DNA from: Dokdonia donghaensis DSW-1
GTDB lineage: Bacteria > Bacteroidota > Bacteroidia > Flavobacteriales > Flavobacteriaceae
Length of the DNA: 64,000 bases
Assembly: GCF_001653755.1 (NCBI RefSeq)
Contig: NZ_CP015125.1
Coordinates: 928,001 to 992,000, forward strand
Reading direction: 5' to 3'
Part shown: one piece after another, positions 24,487-33,766 of the stretch
Layout: each line of letters starts with the position of its first letter
Numbering within the stretch: the first letter of the stretch is position 1
Program-made: the position numbers and the translations under genes
The notes under the pieces: generated by a model
The model's database searches: none
The model's input: only the letters and a program-made list of their open reading frames with translations
Told to the model about the DNA's origin: nothing

Positions 24487-26037
24487 GTGAATAAAGAATT
24501 GATCATAAGATCTAGTTCCTCCGTAGTTGATTTTGCCTTACTAAAAGATGGAAAACTTATAGAGCTTCATAAAGATGAAGATGAAAATAAGTTTAACGTA
24601 GGTGATATTTATATCGCAAACGTGAGAAAGGCCGTATCTGGTCTCAATGCTGCATTTGTAAATGTAGGTTATGAGAAAGATGCATTTTTGCATTACCACG
24701 ATCTGGGCCCAAAACTGCCTACCTTACTTAAGTACATCAAAAGTATAAGCACAGGTAAATTAAAAGACTATTCCTTACAAAACTTCACCTTTGAAAAAGA
24801 CATAGATAAAAATGGCAAAATAGCCGATGTTCTTAAGTCTAAACAAAGTGTACTTGTACAGATCGCAAAAGAACCTATCTCGACTAAGGGACCTCGCATA
24901 AGTAGCGAGTTGTCTATAGCTGGTCGTTATATTGTTCTCGTGCCATTTTCAGACCGCATCTCTATCTCACAAAAGATAGAAAGCAAAGAAGAAAAAGCAC
25001 GTCTTAAAAGACTGGTAACAAGTATCAGACCCAAAGGGTTTGGCGTGATTGTGCGCACTGTTGCACAAGGTGTAAAAGTTGCAGAACTAGATAAGGACCT
25101 GCAAAATCTAGTGGACAAATGGACCACTATGAGCAAAAAAATTAAAGGTGCTCACCACCCTAGTAAAATACTAGGTGAGATGAACAGAGCGTCATCTATC
25201 CTGCGGGATATTTTTAATGACAGCTTTACGAGCATCACTGTTGATGATGAAACACTTTATTATCAAATTAAAGAATACCTAAACGAGATTGCTCCTCACA
25301 AAGAGAGCATTGTAAAATTATACAATAGCCAAGTGCCTATTTTTGAAAAATTTGGAATCGAAAGACAAATTAAAACCTCTTTTGGACAAACAGTATCAAT
25401 GAGCCGTGGTGCTTATCTCGTGATCGAACACACAGAAGCCCTACACGTCGTAGACGTAAACAGTGGTAACAGATCAAATAAAGCCAAGAGTCAAGAAGAC
25501 ACTGCACTCGAGGTAAATATGATTGCTGCCTCAGAAGTAGCAAGACAGCTTAGCCTCCGTGATATGGGAGGTATCATTGTAGTCGATTTTATCGATATGG
25601 CAAAGGCTGAAAATCGTCGCAAATTATTCAATCACCTCAAAGATGAGATGAAAGAAGATCGCGCAAAACACAAAATATTACCTCCTAGTAAATTTGGACT
25701 CATCCAGATCACTAGGCAGCGAGTACGTCCAGAAATGAACATTAAGACCCGTGAGAAAAACCCGAACGGCGGAACTAATGAGATAGAAGCACCTATTGTA
25801 ATAGTAGAGAAGCTTCAAGGACAACTCAACCGTATTTTAAAATCTGGTGCAAAAAAGGTGACGCTACACGCGCATCCATTTGTTGCAGCCTATTTAACAA
25901 AAGGCTTTCCTTCTATACGTTCTAAATGGTTTTTAGAACATAAAAAGTGGGTAAAGGTAATGCCACGAGATGCATACACGTATCTCGAGTATAACTTTAC
26001 AGACGCTTCTGGCAAGGATATCAAGATTGTAAACTAG
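24487..26037 (+). CDS. rng: Ribonuclease E/G family protein (RNase G type)
   Basis: A 516-residue endoribonuclease of the RNase E/G family, acting on 5'-monophosphorylated RNA in rRNA maturation and mRNA decay. The S1 domain is near residues 35-120 (VGDIYIANVRKAVSGLNAAFVNVG), followed by the catalytic core with a DVNSG motif (HVVDVNSGNRSNKA) and a second conserved aspartate in GIIVVDFIDM. It has no long C-terminal scaffold, so it is RNase G-like. The start codon is GTG at 24487, as no ATG lies close upstream in frame. The leader may be structured (24339-24381). A terminator lies just past the stop. Confidence 0.93.
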   Translation: MNKELIIRSSSSVVDFALLKDGKLIELHKDEDENKFNVGDIYIANVRKAVSGLNAAFVNVGYEKDAFLHYHDLGPKLPTLLKYIKSISTGKLKDYSLQNFTFEKDIDKNGKIADVLKSKQSVLVQIAKEPISTKGPRISSELSIAGRYIVLVPFSDRISISQKIESKEEKARLKRLVTSIRPKGFGVIVRTVAQGVKVAELDKDLQNLVDKWTTMSKKIKGAHHPSKILGEMNRASSILRDIFNDSFTSITVDDETLYYQIKEYLNEIAPHKESIVKLYNSQVPIFEKFGIERQIKTSFGQTVSMSRGAYLVIEHTEALHVVDVNSGNRSNKAKSQEDTALEVNMIAASEVARQLSLRDMGGIIVVDFIDMAKAENRRKLFNHLKDEMKEDRAKHKILPPSKFGLIQITRQRVRPEMNIKTREKNPNGGTNEIEAPIVIVEKLQGQLNRILKSGAKKVTLHAHPFVAAYLTKGFPSIRSKWFLEHKKWVKVMPRDAYTYLEYNFTDASGKDIKIVN

Positions 26038-26040
26038 TAA

Positions 26041-26072
26041 AAACCCCATTCTCAATAGAGGATGGGGTTTTT
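26041..26072 (+). terminator. Intrinsic terminator of rng
   Basis: AAACCCCAT pairs with ATGGGGTTT around a short loop, followed by seven T residues. Confidence 0.9.
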
Positions 26073-26123
26073 TTATGGCCTGTTGTAAAAATGATATCGC
26101 GGTAAAACAAGTACATTTGCCCA

Positions 26124-26603
26124 GTGCAACAACCCGTAAAAACATATACTGTAGAAGAGGCAAAACGCAAGCTAGAAGCCTACTGCGCCTACCAAGACCG
26201 CTGTCATAAAGAGGTCGCGCAAAAGCTTAGAGATATGCGTATGATACCAGAAGCTATAGATGTAGTGATAGGTCACCTACTAGAGCACAACTTCTTAAAT
26301 GAAGAGCGCTTTGCAAAAGCCTTTGCAAGGGGTAAATTTCGCCATAAAAGCTGGGGAAGGGTGCGTATCACCCGTGAGTTAAAACAACGCGGCATAAGCG
26401 CTTATAATCTCAAAACAGCCCTACTTGAGATAGAAGACGAGGAATATGATAGGGTTTTTAATACGCTTTCGCGAAAGCGTTATGAACAACTCTCCTCAGA
26501 AACCGATAAATACCGCAAGCGCAAAAAACTTGCAGACTATCTCACCTACAGAGGTTGGGAAGGTGATCTTGTGTATGAAAAAGTGAAGGAGCTGGTGCCT
26601 TAA
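26124..26603 (+). CDS. recX: RecX family regulator
   Basis: A 159-residue protein with the three-helix RecX repeats; RecX modulates RecA filament activity. The motif around residues 45-100 (LLEHNFLNEERFAKAFARGKFRHKSWGRVRITRELKQRGIS) is the RecX core. The start codon is GTG (26124). Residues 114-119 (TLSRKR) are encoded by an iterated palindrome, between the middle and last repeats. The 3' end overlaps that of the convergent barrel gene by 4 nt. RecA itself is not in the window. Confidence 0.92.
   Translation: MQQPVKTYTVEEAKRKLEAYCAYQDRCHKEVAQKLRDMRMIPEAIDVVIGHLLEHNFLNEERFAKAFARGKFRHKSWGRVRITRELKQRGISAYNLKTALLEIEDEEYDRVFNTLSRKRYEQLSSETDKYRKRKKLADYLTYRGWEGDLVYEKVKELVP
26462..26480. repeat. Iterated palindrome inside recX
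   Basis: The exact core is 26466-26477; it is translated as TLSRKR (residues 114-119). Confidence 0.95.
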
Positions 26604-29284
26604 AAACGATAGCTCAATTTTAATAAAGCATATCTAGGTAAAAGGCGGTACTCTGTGGTAGAAGAGCCTATGTCGTTTATAGTAAACTCTTTAAAGACTT
26701 CTGTGTTAAACAGATTATTGGCCGAGAGGGAGAGGCTCACTTTATTCTTTATAATGTCGTAGGTAGCGGTGAGATCTGCAAAGTAATAGGTGTTGTCACT
26801 AGCTAAATTTCCAAAAAAGTAACGCTCTGTTTGTACTTGTATATTTAATTTTTTATTTAAAATAAAAGAGAGGTCAAGAAAGCTCTCATTATTTGTAAAG
26901 TCATTTTTAAATCCTGTGCTTGTGATACTATTTGTTCTCCAAGTGGTGCCTATGTGATAATTAAAAATGCCAGAAAAACCGCTGCGCAGTTCTAACCCAT
27001 AGCTGTAATTATTTGAGGTAATCTTTCTTGCAGGAGAGTCATTTACCACATTCTGAAAGTTAAGAGAGGAGTAAGAGGCCTTTGCTTTTAAGTTAGACTT
27101 TATAAATTTTAAGTAATTATCTAGAGACACATTTGCACTTATAATTTCTTGATCTTTTAATATTATATTTTCTGACAGTGTGAAGTCTTGAGTTATGGTT
27201 CTATTAGAGGTTAAGAAGTCAAAAGACTTTGCGTAGGTTACAAACGCAGTCGCAAAAAATCTATCACTCCAGTTGCCTAGCTCATAAGATAATGATGAGC
27301 TAAAAGCATTTAGTTGATTAAAAGCTCCCGTACCTCTAGAAAAGTTTCTGTAGCCTGTGAGAGCATAGTCTGTATAGATTTCTGTAACATCACTATTTCT
27401 TCTTGTTAAGGCACTAGATAGGGTGATTTTGTTCTTATCATTTATTTCTAGTGAGGTAGCTAGCGAGGGATTTATAAAGAAAATAGTTTCTTTATTAGGG
27501 TTACTGTCTGTGGTTTTATTATCATGACTGTTTGTAATGAGGTGATTGTTTATAGTCGCTGTAATAGACCATTTTTTTGAAAATTTATAAAAATATTTTG
27601 CCCACAGATAGGTGTCGTTTACTGTATAGTTAAGTTCGTTTTGAAAACCTACCGGGGTTATAATATCATTACTTGTGGTGATACTAAAAGTGTTTTTTAA
27701 ATGGTCTGTTCTAAGCGTGTTTCCCGTTTTTATCTCAAATAGATGACCATTTTCTTTACGATCTAGCCAGTGAGCCTCTGCACCCAGGTATTCATAATTT
27801 ATACTACTTTGCTGCTCGATATCATCTTGCGGCTCTGTTTGATCAAAGAGGCTAAAAAAGTTGTTTTGATTTACGGTAAACCCCTGCGGAGCTTCTTCTT
27901 TTATATAGCGCCCAGTTATTAATAATGCCTTATTGTTTTTAAACTTTTTCGAGTAGGCGATTTTCTGGTCAAATCTATTGTTTGTGTCATCCAGATTTTG
28001 GAGGGTAGGAGTGTTATTAAACAGAAGGTCAGACCTTTTATGTGCTTGGGTATTGCTATACTTTGATAGTACTTGTATGCTAGCGGTTTTAGATAGGTCG
28101 TAATTTATATCAAGTTTTGCAAAGAGTGTTATAAAATCACTTTTAAGGCTATAGTTTTCTGAGTTTGTAAAATTTGTGCCATTTGCTACAAAGGTGTCGG
28201 TGCTATTTCTAAAGTAGGCCAGCTCATCCCAGTTTGCAAACCCTATAGTTTTAATTTTAAAGCGCTCTGAAGGGTTAAAAATGGCATTGAGCGATAGTAG
28301 CTCTGCATTATTAAATTTAAATCGAGATTCTTTAAAATAAGGAACTCTATCTGATAGCTGTATGAGTTGATTATTTTGCTGGTTATCACCTATACTTCCG
28401 GGTTCACCATAGCTAGAGGAGCGTATGAGATTGCTTATATCTCCAGTAGCATCATAACCTACGTTGTTGAGATTTGTAAAGAAGTAGTATTTATTTTTTT
28501 TTCCAAAGTTTAAAAGATTTACCCGTGCATCATATCTTTCTTGTGTGGCGATGTCATACCCAAGGTTTATGTTACCAAACCACTGTCGCTTTGCCTCGTC
28601 GCTTAGTGTGAGATTTAAAGCTATTTTATCGCTCTCTTCAATACCTTTGAGCAATTTATTATTAGAATATCGTTTAAGTACTTCTACCTTTTCGATAGGC
28701 GCTGCAGGGAGATTTTTTGTGAGTGTTTTGTATCCTTTTTCAAAAAAGTCGTCATTCTCTATCATTACTTTTTCTACCTCTTGGTTACCCACTTTTATCG
28801 TACCATCATCAGAGACTGAGATGCCAGGAATTTTACGCAGCAAGTCTTCTGCAACGGTTTCTGTGCCATCTGTAAAATTTTTGGTTTTGAAGGTGATGGT
28901 ATCTTTGCTCACTTCTATTGGGCGCTCTGCGTAGACAATAACCTCTTCGAGTATCTCATTATCTTCTATGAGTTGTACGTTTAAGACAGATGATAAATCA
29001 TCATTTTTCGTAATAGTTTGCTTAAATGGCTTAAATCCTATGCTACTAAAGGTAATGGTATACTGGGCTTCTTCAAGAATGTTAAATGATACTTTGTATG
29101 ACCCATTTTGATCTGCAATGGCATAGGTTATAATCTTATCAGTTTCCAGCTCATTAACAATTACATTTGCGAGTGAGAGAGGATTGTCTAGCTCATTTGT
29201 AACCACGCCAGATATAGTTACTTGACTGTAACAAGAGCACATACAAAAGAAACCAAAAAATAGTCTGAGTAGCCAGTTACTCAT
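26600..29284 (-). CDS. Outer-membrane beta-barrel / TonB-dependent receptor-like protein
   Basis: An 894-residue outer-membrane protein. I start at 29284 (MSNWLLRLFFGFFCMCSCYSQ) because this gives a clean signal peptide and lies 16 nt past the stop of the upstream gene; the longer frame from 29314 adds ten residues and overlaps it. The order is signal peptide, a CarboxypepD_reg-like beta domain (about 20-105, TISGVVTNELDNPLSLANVIV), a plug-like domain (about 110-240, with ETVAEDLLRKIPGISVSDDGTIKVGNQEV), then a long beta-barrel ending in YRLLPRYALLKLSYRF. The substrate is unknown. It is the last gene of a cassette with a GLPGLI protein and a small Cys peptide. Confidence 0.87.
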   Translation of the reverse strand: MSNWLLRLFFGFFCMCSCYSQVTISGVVTNELDNPLSLANVIVNELETDKIITYAIADQNGSYKVSFNILEEAQYTITFSSIGFKPFKQTITKNDDLSSVLNVQLIEDNEILEEVIVYAERPIEVSKDTITFKTKNFTDGTETVAEDLLRKIPGISVSDDGTIKVGNQEVEKVMIENDDFFEKGYKTLTKNLPAAPIEKVEVLKRYSNNKLLKGIEESDKIALNLTLSDEAKRQWFGNINLGYDIATQERYDARVNLLNFGKKNKYYFFTNLNNVGYDATGDISNLIRSSSYGEPGSIGDNQQNNQLIQLSDRVPYFKESRFKFNNAELLSLNAIFNPSERFKIKTIGFANWDELAYFRNSTDTFVANGTNFTNSENYSLKSDFITLFAKLDINYDLSKTASIQVLSKYSNTQAHKRSDLLFNNTPTLQNLDDTNNRFDQKIAYSKKFKNNKALLITGRYIKEEAPQGFTVNQNNFFSLFDQTEPQDDIEQQSSINYEYLGAEAHWLDRKENGHLFEIKTGNTLRTDHLKNTFSITTSNDIITPVGFQNELNYTVNDTYLWAKYFYKFSKKWSITATINNHLITNSHDNKTTDSNPNKETIFFINPSLATSLEINDKNKITLSSALTRRNSDVTEIYTDYALTGYRNFSRGTGAFNQLNAFSSSLSYELGNWSDRFFATAFVTYAKSFDFLTSNRTITQDFTLSENIILKDQEIISANVSLDNYLKFIKSNLKAKASYSSLNFQNVVNDSPARKITSNNYSYGLELRSGFSGIFNYHIGTTWRTNSITSTGFKNDFTNNESFLDLSFILNKKLNIQVQTERYFFGNLASDNTYYFADLTATYDIIKNKVSLSLSANNLFNTEVFKEFTINDIGSSTTEYRLLPRYALLKLSYRF

Positions 29285-29300
29285 CAACTCTTTTTTACTT

Positions 29301-30080
29301 TTATCTTTTGTCATTATACCATTCTAGTTGCAGGGCTTTACAGTCCTCACAATTTGAGCTAGCTTGTAGCGGTTGAGAACCTTTAGCCGCTTTACTATTG
29401 ATGCGAGCTAGTAATTCATTATTTAATCTATTTTTTTCTACAAGAAATTCTGAAATGGAAAGAAAACTGCGGTTTTCTGGAGTTTCAAATTTATTTATGG
29501 TATCATCTAGTGTTATTTTAGATGCTGTAATTCTAAATTTACTGTTTTCTTCTTCTACCTCGAGTATGAGGCCCGGAAGGCCTCTAAATTTCCAGGGGCC
29601 ATAATTGTTAGGAATTTGTAACGCATACCAAGCAGAATAAATGCGACCTCTATAAAAAGTTTTTGCCTTTTTACACAAGAAAGAGCCTATAAGTTTAGTC
29701 TCGTCTATAAGTTCCCAATCAAAAGTAATATTGTCTTCTACATAAAGAGGCTCATCAAACCAAATCTCTCTATAGGTAAATCTATTATCTTTGTAATGAT
29801 AATATTGCTGTGTAGTGTTAGACCGAGGGACAATAATTTTTCTTGTTATTTCGGTAGCTTGTTGTTCCTTTTTTTCTTGATAAGCCTCTTTTTTTCTAGT
29901 CTTTTCTAGGTATAAAGATTGTTCCTTATTAAAAAACAGGGTGTAGTCTACTTCATATAAATAAGCAAGGTTGGTCTCTTGATGATAGATGACCTTACCA
30001 GAAATAGTTGTGTTTTGGGCTACTGAGTTATAGCCAAAACACAAGCATATTAATAGTAAATAGGTGTTATAATTTTTCAT
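29301..30080 (-). CDS. GLPGLI family protein
   Basis: A 259-residue secreted protein with a signal peptide (about 1-21, ending SVAQ). The family-naming motif GLPGLI is at 167-172, in GPWKFRGLPGLILEV. The rest has the family beta-strand and TYRGR style (KAKTFYRGRIYSAWYALQIPNNYGP). A CxxC (CEDC) sits near the C-terminus. The function of the family is not known, but members often lie next to large outer-membrane proteins, as here, where the barrel gene begins 16 nt after this stop. A periplasmic accessory role for the barrel is my inference. Confidence 0.93.
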   Translation of the reverse strand: MKNYNTYLLLICLCFGYNSVAQNTTISGKVIYHQETNLAYLYEVDYTLFFNKEQSLYLEKTRKKEAYQEKKEQQATEITRKIIVPRSNTTQQYYHYKDNRFTYREIWFDEPLYVEDNITFDWELIDETKLIGSFLCKKAKTFYRGRIYSAWYALQIPNNYGPWKFRGLPGLILEVEEENSKFRITASKITLDDTINKFETPENRSFLSISEFLVEKNRLNNELLARINSKAAKGSQPLQASSNCEDCKALQLEWYNDKR

Positions 30081-30157
30081 AGTAAATATGGCAATATAGA
30101 GGCTCCTAGGAATAATTTCCCAAGAGCCCCATTGATTAGTTAATTAGCTGCGATTGC

Positions 30158-30394
30158 TTACAGATGTACTTCATCTAAAACAATACCACAGTCAAAATAT
30201 ATCCACGGAGTACAAGATATTTGTTGGCCGTTGCGGTATGTGCAGGTCCTGCGTCTACATTGTCTATCATCAACTCGCTCATCCTCAATTGATTCGTAAA
30301 ATTCAATAGAAGTTTCAATTTTTTCTTTAGTTGTCGTGGTTGTAAAACTAGAGAAAGTAAAAACTATTGCTAGTAACAAAAATGTTTGTTTCAT
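30158..30394 (-). CDS. Small secreted Cys-containing peptide of unknown function
   Basis: A 78-residue predicted exported peptide. The signal peptide is about 1-22 (MKQTFLLLAIVFTFSSFTTT). The mature part (about 56 residues) has an acidic segment (EFYESIEDERVDD) followed by four cysteines at 46, 51, 61 and 69, which could form two disulfides, and a basic RRR between the first two. I do not recognise the family. It lies 77 nt upstream of the GLPGLI gene on the same strand with no terminator seen, so the three genes may form one operon. It could be a bacteriocin-like, signal or structural peptide, or a substrate of the GLPGLI/barrel pair; none is shown. Confidence 0.65.
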   Translation of the reverse strand: MKQTFLLLAIVFTFSSFTTTTTKEKIETSIEFYESIEDERVDDRQCRRRTCTYRNGQQISCTPWIYFDCGIVLDEVHL

Positions 30395-30844
30395 AATAAT
30401 AAATTAGATTTAATCTTAAAGCATATTTAAAGTCGTCCCCAAGATTACCGACTTAACAGTTATACAAAAGATTGTTTACTGCGCAATAAACGCTCAATTA
30501 TATAACTACTAGTATACTAGATGATTAATCACTTGAAATATAGAAAATTCTTACACTACTATTTTACGGATTTCCTTTATTTCAGATTTAAAACTTAAAG
30601 AAATAGATAGTCGTTTTTTTTTTTTTATTCGTAAGGGGTTGATTTTTAATTGAATGTATTTTTTATTTAAAAATGTTAACATTTTGTTAATGTAAGTTTA
30701 ATGAATTGAGGAGTAGTTTCTTACGCTTTCGCGAAAGCGCAAAAATATCCCACTACAATTTGCGTGGAGTGCAAGTAGTTTAAAAAAATGTGCTGTACTA
30801 ATGAGTCAAAAAAAGGAGGACTCAATATTTAAAAGAAAGAAATA
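30395..30844. other. Noncoding region with palindrome and poly-T tract
   Basis: No gene is supported in this AT-rich 450-nt stretch. It contains the upstream region of the small peptide gene, a run of more than ten T residues (about 30614-30626), and an iterated palindrome at 30723-30741. The rest shows nothing I can name. Confidence 0.6.
30723..30741. repeat. Iterated palindrome
   Basis: TACGCTTTCGCGAAAGCGC, exact core 30726-30737, in the gap between the small peptide and PAS genes. Confidence 0.94.
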
Positions 30845-31336
30845 TTAGGCTACCCTAGCAGGTTTCTCTAGTGCCATAAAATGAGTGATCTCGCTTTTTG
30901 AGTTGTGTAGCGGTATAATTTTGATATCACACAGGTACGGTGTGCCGTCTTTTTTATAATTAAGGAGTTGTCGTTCTACAACCGCTCCTTTATTAAGGTG
31001 TGTTTTAATCTCTTCACGTACTTGTGGAGAAGTTTTTGCGCCCTGTAAAAAACGTGGGTGCTTCCCTATGGCATAACTCTTAGGGTAACCGGTCATATCG
31101 CTAAAGCCTGCATTTACCCACTGTATGTGCTGTGTGTGATCTGTAACAACTATGGTGGTGTAGTCGTAATCTGTTATTGCGGTAACATCAATCGTCCACT
31201 TATGTTTTTTCTTGAAAATCGCAAGTTGCTCTCGTTCGGCTTTTTTTCTCGCTTTAATGCTATTTTGAGCAAGACCTTCAGAAAAAATATCCCAAGACTG
31301 TAATGGGGCAATGGCACGTATAGTTTTCTTCTTCAT
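30845..31336 (-). CDS. PAS-domain protein, LOV-like without the photoactive cysteine
   Basis: A 163-residue protein with a single PAS domain (about 58-160). Its sequence follows the LOV (blue-light flavin) pattern: GFSDMTGYPKSYAIGKHPRFLQGAK, then LLNYKKDGTPY. In LOV domains the motif is GxNCRFLQG with the adduct-forming cysteine. Here residues 91-99 are GKHPRFLQG, so that cysteine is Pro94. The FWN flavin asparagine (about residue 134) and the late glutamine are also changed. There is a basic N-terminal region (residues 1-48, many K and R) but no output kinase or HTH. It may be a Cys-less LOV-like or ordinary PAS sensor. Nearby genes do not tell. Confidence 0.85.
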   Translation of the reverse strand: MKKKTIRAIAPLQSWDIFSEGLAQNSIKARKKAEREQLAIFKKKHKWTIDVTAITDYDYTTIVVTDHTQHIQWVNAGFSDMTGYPKSYAIGKHPRFLQGAKTSPQVREEIKTHLNKGAVVERQLLNYKKDGTPYLCDIKIIPLHNSKSEITHFMALEKPARVA

Positions 31337-31404
31337 CTTCTCAATTTTTGAGAAAAGTACATAAGTTTATATCCATTGGTGTTAAATTAATGAGGATTAA
31401 CACT

Positions 31405-33663
31405 TTAGTTTAAGGTGTAGCGTATCCCAAAGAAGCCGCGTATGCCTTGGTTAGGAGCAAATATATAGTTGGGGTCAAAGGTGAGTGCATTTGGGTTATC
31501 TGCTGTAGGTACTACTTGTCCTTGATTATCAAAGACTACATTTTCATCAAAAGGATCGTCTGCTCTGGCGATGATAAAAGGGTTATTGCGGTTAGGAGTG
31601 TAGTTCAACAAGTTTTTGACTCCGCCATAGAGTTCTAGGTTTGTAATACCGTCATAGGTGAGCTGTATGTTTTGTGTGCTCCAGGTGGGACTGTATTCTT
31701 CTCTAGGGTCTAGTTCTCCCAGTATGGGTAATCGCATAGGGCCGTATAGGCTACCTGTATAGTCTATATTAAGATTAAGGTTTTCTATTTTATAGCTTAG
31801 TGACCAGTTAGCACTATAACTCTCGGTAAGAATTTGACGCTCACGCACGCCGTCTTCGGTTTGTGATACATCTTGATATGTAACTCCTAGACTCCCTTTT
31901 ATACCGTTTGTAAACGTGGCATCTAGATTAACGCTAGCACCGTACGTTTGTGAGTAGCCATTAAGGTTGCTGTATATAATCTGGTTTGGGTTTGTGTCAT
32001 AATCTGGGAGTATTTGATTTGTAAAATGTGTAAACCAAGTAGAAGCATCTAGTGTTAAGATGGCATTGCGATTATAAATTTTCTTTAAGTAGTTGAGATT
32101 TACATTGTACGATTGCTCTGGGTCTAGCTCCTCTGTGATAATGACATCTCTTGCACCTGTAAGCGCGGCGTGATCTTCGGCAAAGAGGCTTACAATTCTA
32201 AAACCTGTGCCAGCGTTAAGGCGCAGTATATTATCTTCATTAAACTTATGCCTGTATGCTAGGCGCGGGGTAAATATGTTGCCGTGCCTTGCGTCATAAT
32301 CATAACGAGCACCTAGCAGAAGGGTGTTTTTGTCTGTAAATTTAATTTCATCTTGTACTAAAAATGAAGGAATAACAACATCTTCTTCGGCATTTGCACC
32401 TGCATTAAAAGTCGCTGTGGTATTGTCATCATAGTAGTTATAGCGTATGCCACCTGCAAGGAGTAGGTCGTGCTTATTTATTTTTTTGTTCCAGGTGAGC
32501 TGGGTAAAACCTATGCGTTGCTGCGCGATGTAAGCTTCGTTACCATATACGCTATTTTGATCGTGGTCTGTGTATGAAAAGCGTAGTAAAAAATCTTCGG
32601 TAGTGGGGAGTTGGTAATTTCCTAAAATTTCAAAACGACGCGTGTAAATGCTCTCTCCGTATATCTCATCGCCTCCGCGAAAAGCGGGTGTCCACTGTAG
32701 TTCTCCACCCCATCTGTCTTCATAAAAAAATCGTCCAGCTAGATTAAATACTTTATCATCCTTGCGGTCAAAACTCCACTTATTAAACACAGAGATGCGA
32801 TCTTGCAGTGTGACATCTGTAAAGTTGTCGTTATTGTTATCTATGGGATTACTGTAGTTGTAATAGTTTACACCTACAAGGCTGTGGGCTTTTCCAGCCT
32901 TAAAAGATGCGCCTATGTCTAAGTTGTTTTCTCCCCAGCTTGTGAGTTGATTTTCTACAAAAAAGCGTGGGGCTTGCTCGGGTATTTTTGTAATTACATT
33001 TATTAATCCTCCTACGGCCTCGCTTCCATAGAGCGATGAGGCTGGTCCTTTTACAACCTCCACACGTTCTATAAGTGAGGTTGGGATTCCAGAAAGACCA
33101 TACACGGTAGAAAGGCCGCTTACAATAGGCATCCCGTCTATGAGTACAAGGGTGTAAGGTCCTTCAAGACCATTTATGTGTATGTCTCCGGTATTACAGA
33201 CACTACAGTTGAGCTGGGGGCGCACACCATTTACATTTTGCAACGCCTCAAAAACCGAGGGAACAGGATTCTTTTTTAAAAATGCTTGAGAGTATACTTC
33301 TACCGGCACGGGACTTTCTTTACGCACCACAGGTTTAAGAGTTCCAGAAATTACGACTTCCTCGAGAGTGGTATTTTGTTTTAGAAAGAAATTTGCGGTA
33401 ATAGTTCCGCCGTTTACAGTGACGTTTTTCTTTACAGATTCATAACCTGTAAAAGAGGCAATAATGGTATAAGTTCCGTCTGGTACATTTAAAATCTCAA
33501 AGCTACCATCATTATTTGAAGATGCACCTAGAGTTGTATTTGCGAGGTATACGTTTACAAAGGGGAGAGGACCATTGCTATCTGACACCCTACCTGTGAT
33601 AGTGGTTTGAGCGCACATTAATAGCGAAAATAGCAGCATCAGGAATGTACATACTTTAAGCAT
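31405..33663 (-). CDS. TonB-dependent receptor, metal-linked
   Basis: A 752-residue outer-membrane receptor. The order is signal peptide (about 1-19), CarboxypepD_reg-like domain (about 20-95), plug (about 110-230, with DIHINGLEGPYTLVLIDGMPIVSGL) and barrel ending in an aromatic-rich strand (GIRGFFGIRYTLN). The plug contains a Cys153-x2-Cys156 pair (NCSVCNTGD), which could bind a metal or form a disulfide. It is divergent from a DtxR/MntR regulator and its metal ABC operon, which suggests a metal-complex ligand. The exact ligand is unknown. Confidence 0.9.
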   Translation of the reverse strand: MLKVCTFLMLLFSLLMCAQTTITGRVSDSNGPLPFVNVYLANTTLGASSNNDGSFEILNVPDGTYTIIASFTGYESVKKNVTVNGGTITANFFLKQNTTLEEVVISGTLKPVVRKESPVPVEVYSQAFLKKNPVPSVFEALQNVNGVRPQLNCSVCNTGDIHINGLEGPYTLVLIDGMPIVSGLSTVYGLSGIPTSLIERVEVVKGPASSLYGSEAVGGLINVITKIPEQAPRFFVENQLTSWGENNLDIGASFKAGKAHSLVGVNYYNYSNPIDNNNDNFTDVTLQDRISVFNKWSFDRKDDKVFNLAGRFFYEDRWGGELQWTPAFRGGDEIYGESIYTRRFEILGNYQLPTTEDFLLRFSYTDHDQNSVYGNEAYIAQQRIGFTQLTWNKKINKHDLLLAGGIRYNYYDDNTTATFNAGANAEEDVVIPSFLVQDEIKFTDKNTLLLGARYDYDARHGNIFTPRLAYRHKFNEDNILRLNAGTGFRIVSLFAEDHAALTGARDVIITEELDPEQSYNVNLNYLKKIYNRNAILTLDASTWFTHFTNQILPDYDTNPNQIIYSNLNGYSQTYGASVNLDATFTNGIKGSLGVTYQDVSQTEDGVRERQILTESYSANWSLSYKIENLNLNIDYTGSLYGPMRLPILGELDPREEYSPTWSTQNIQLTYDGITNLELYGGVKNLLNYTPNRNNPFIIARADDPFDENVVFDNQGQVVPTADNPNALTFDPNYIFAPNQGIRGFFGIRYTLN

Positions 33664-33700
33664 AACGTATTTTAAATTTTTGTAAAGCTATATAAAAATG

Positions 33701-33714
33701 TTAGTCTTATCTAA
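33701..33714. promoter_or_regulatory. Candidate metalloregulator operator
   Basis: TTAGTCTTATCTAA has TTAG/CTAA ends in dyad position, in the 103-nt gap between the divergent TonB receptor and mntR. A related TTATCTAAA motif lies upstream of feoAB on the opposite strand (41713-41730 region). Confidence 0.35.
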
Positions 33715-33742
33715 AAATAATTATAATAGGTGCAAAAATTCG

Positions 33743-33750
33743 TATATTTG
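33743..33750 (+). promoter_or_regulatory. Candidate -7 box of the DtxR/MntR gene
   Basis: TATATTTG matches TAnnTTTG exactly, 16 nt upstream of the ATG at 33767. Confidence 0.45.
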
Positions 33751-33766
33751 ATATTATTAATTGAGT

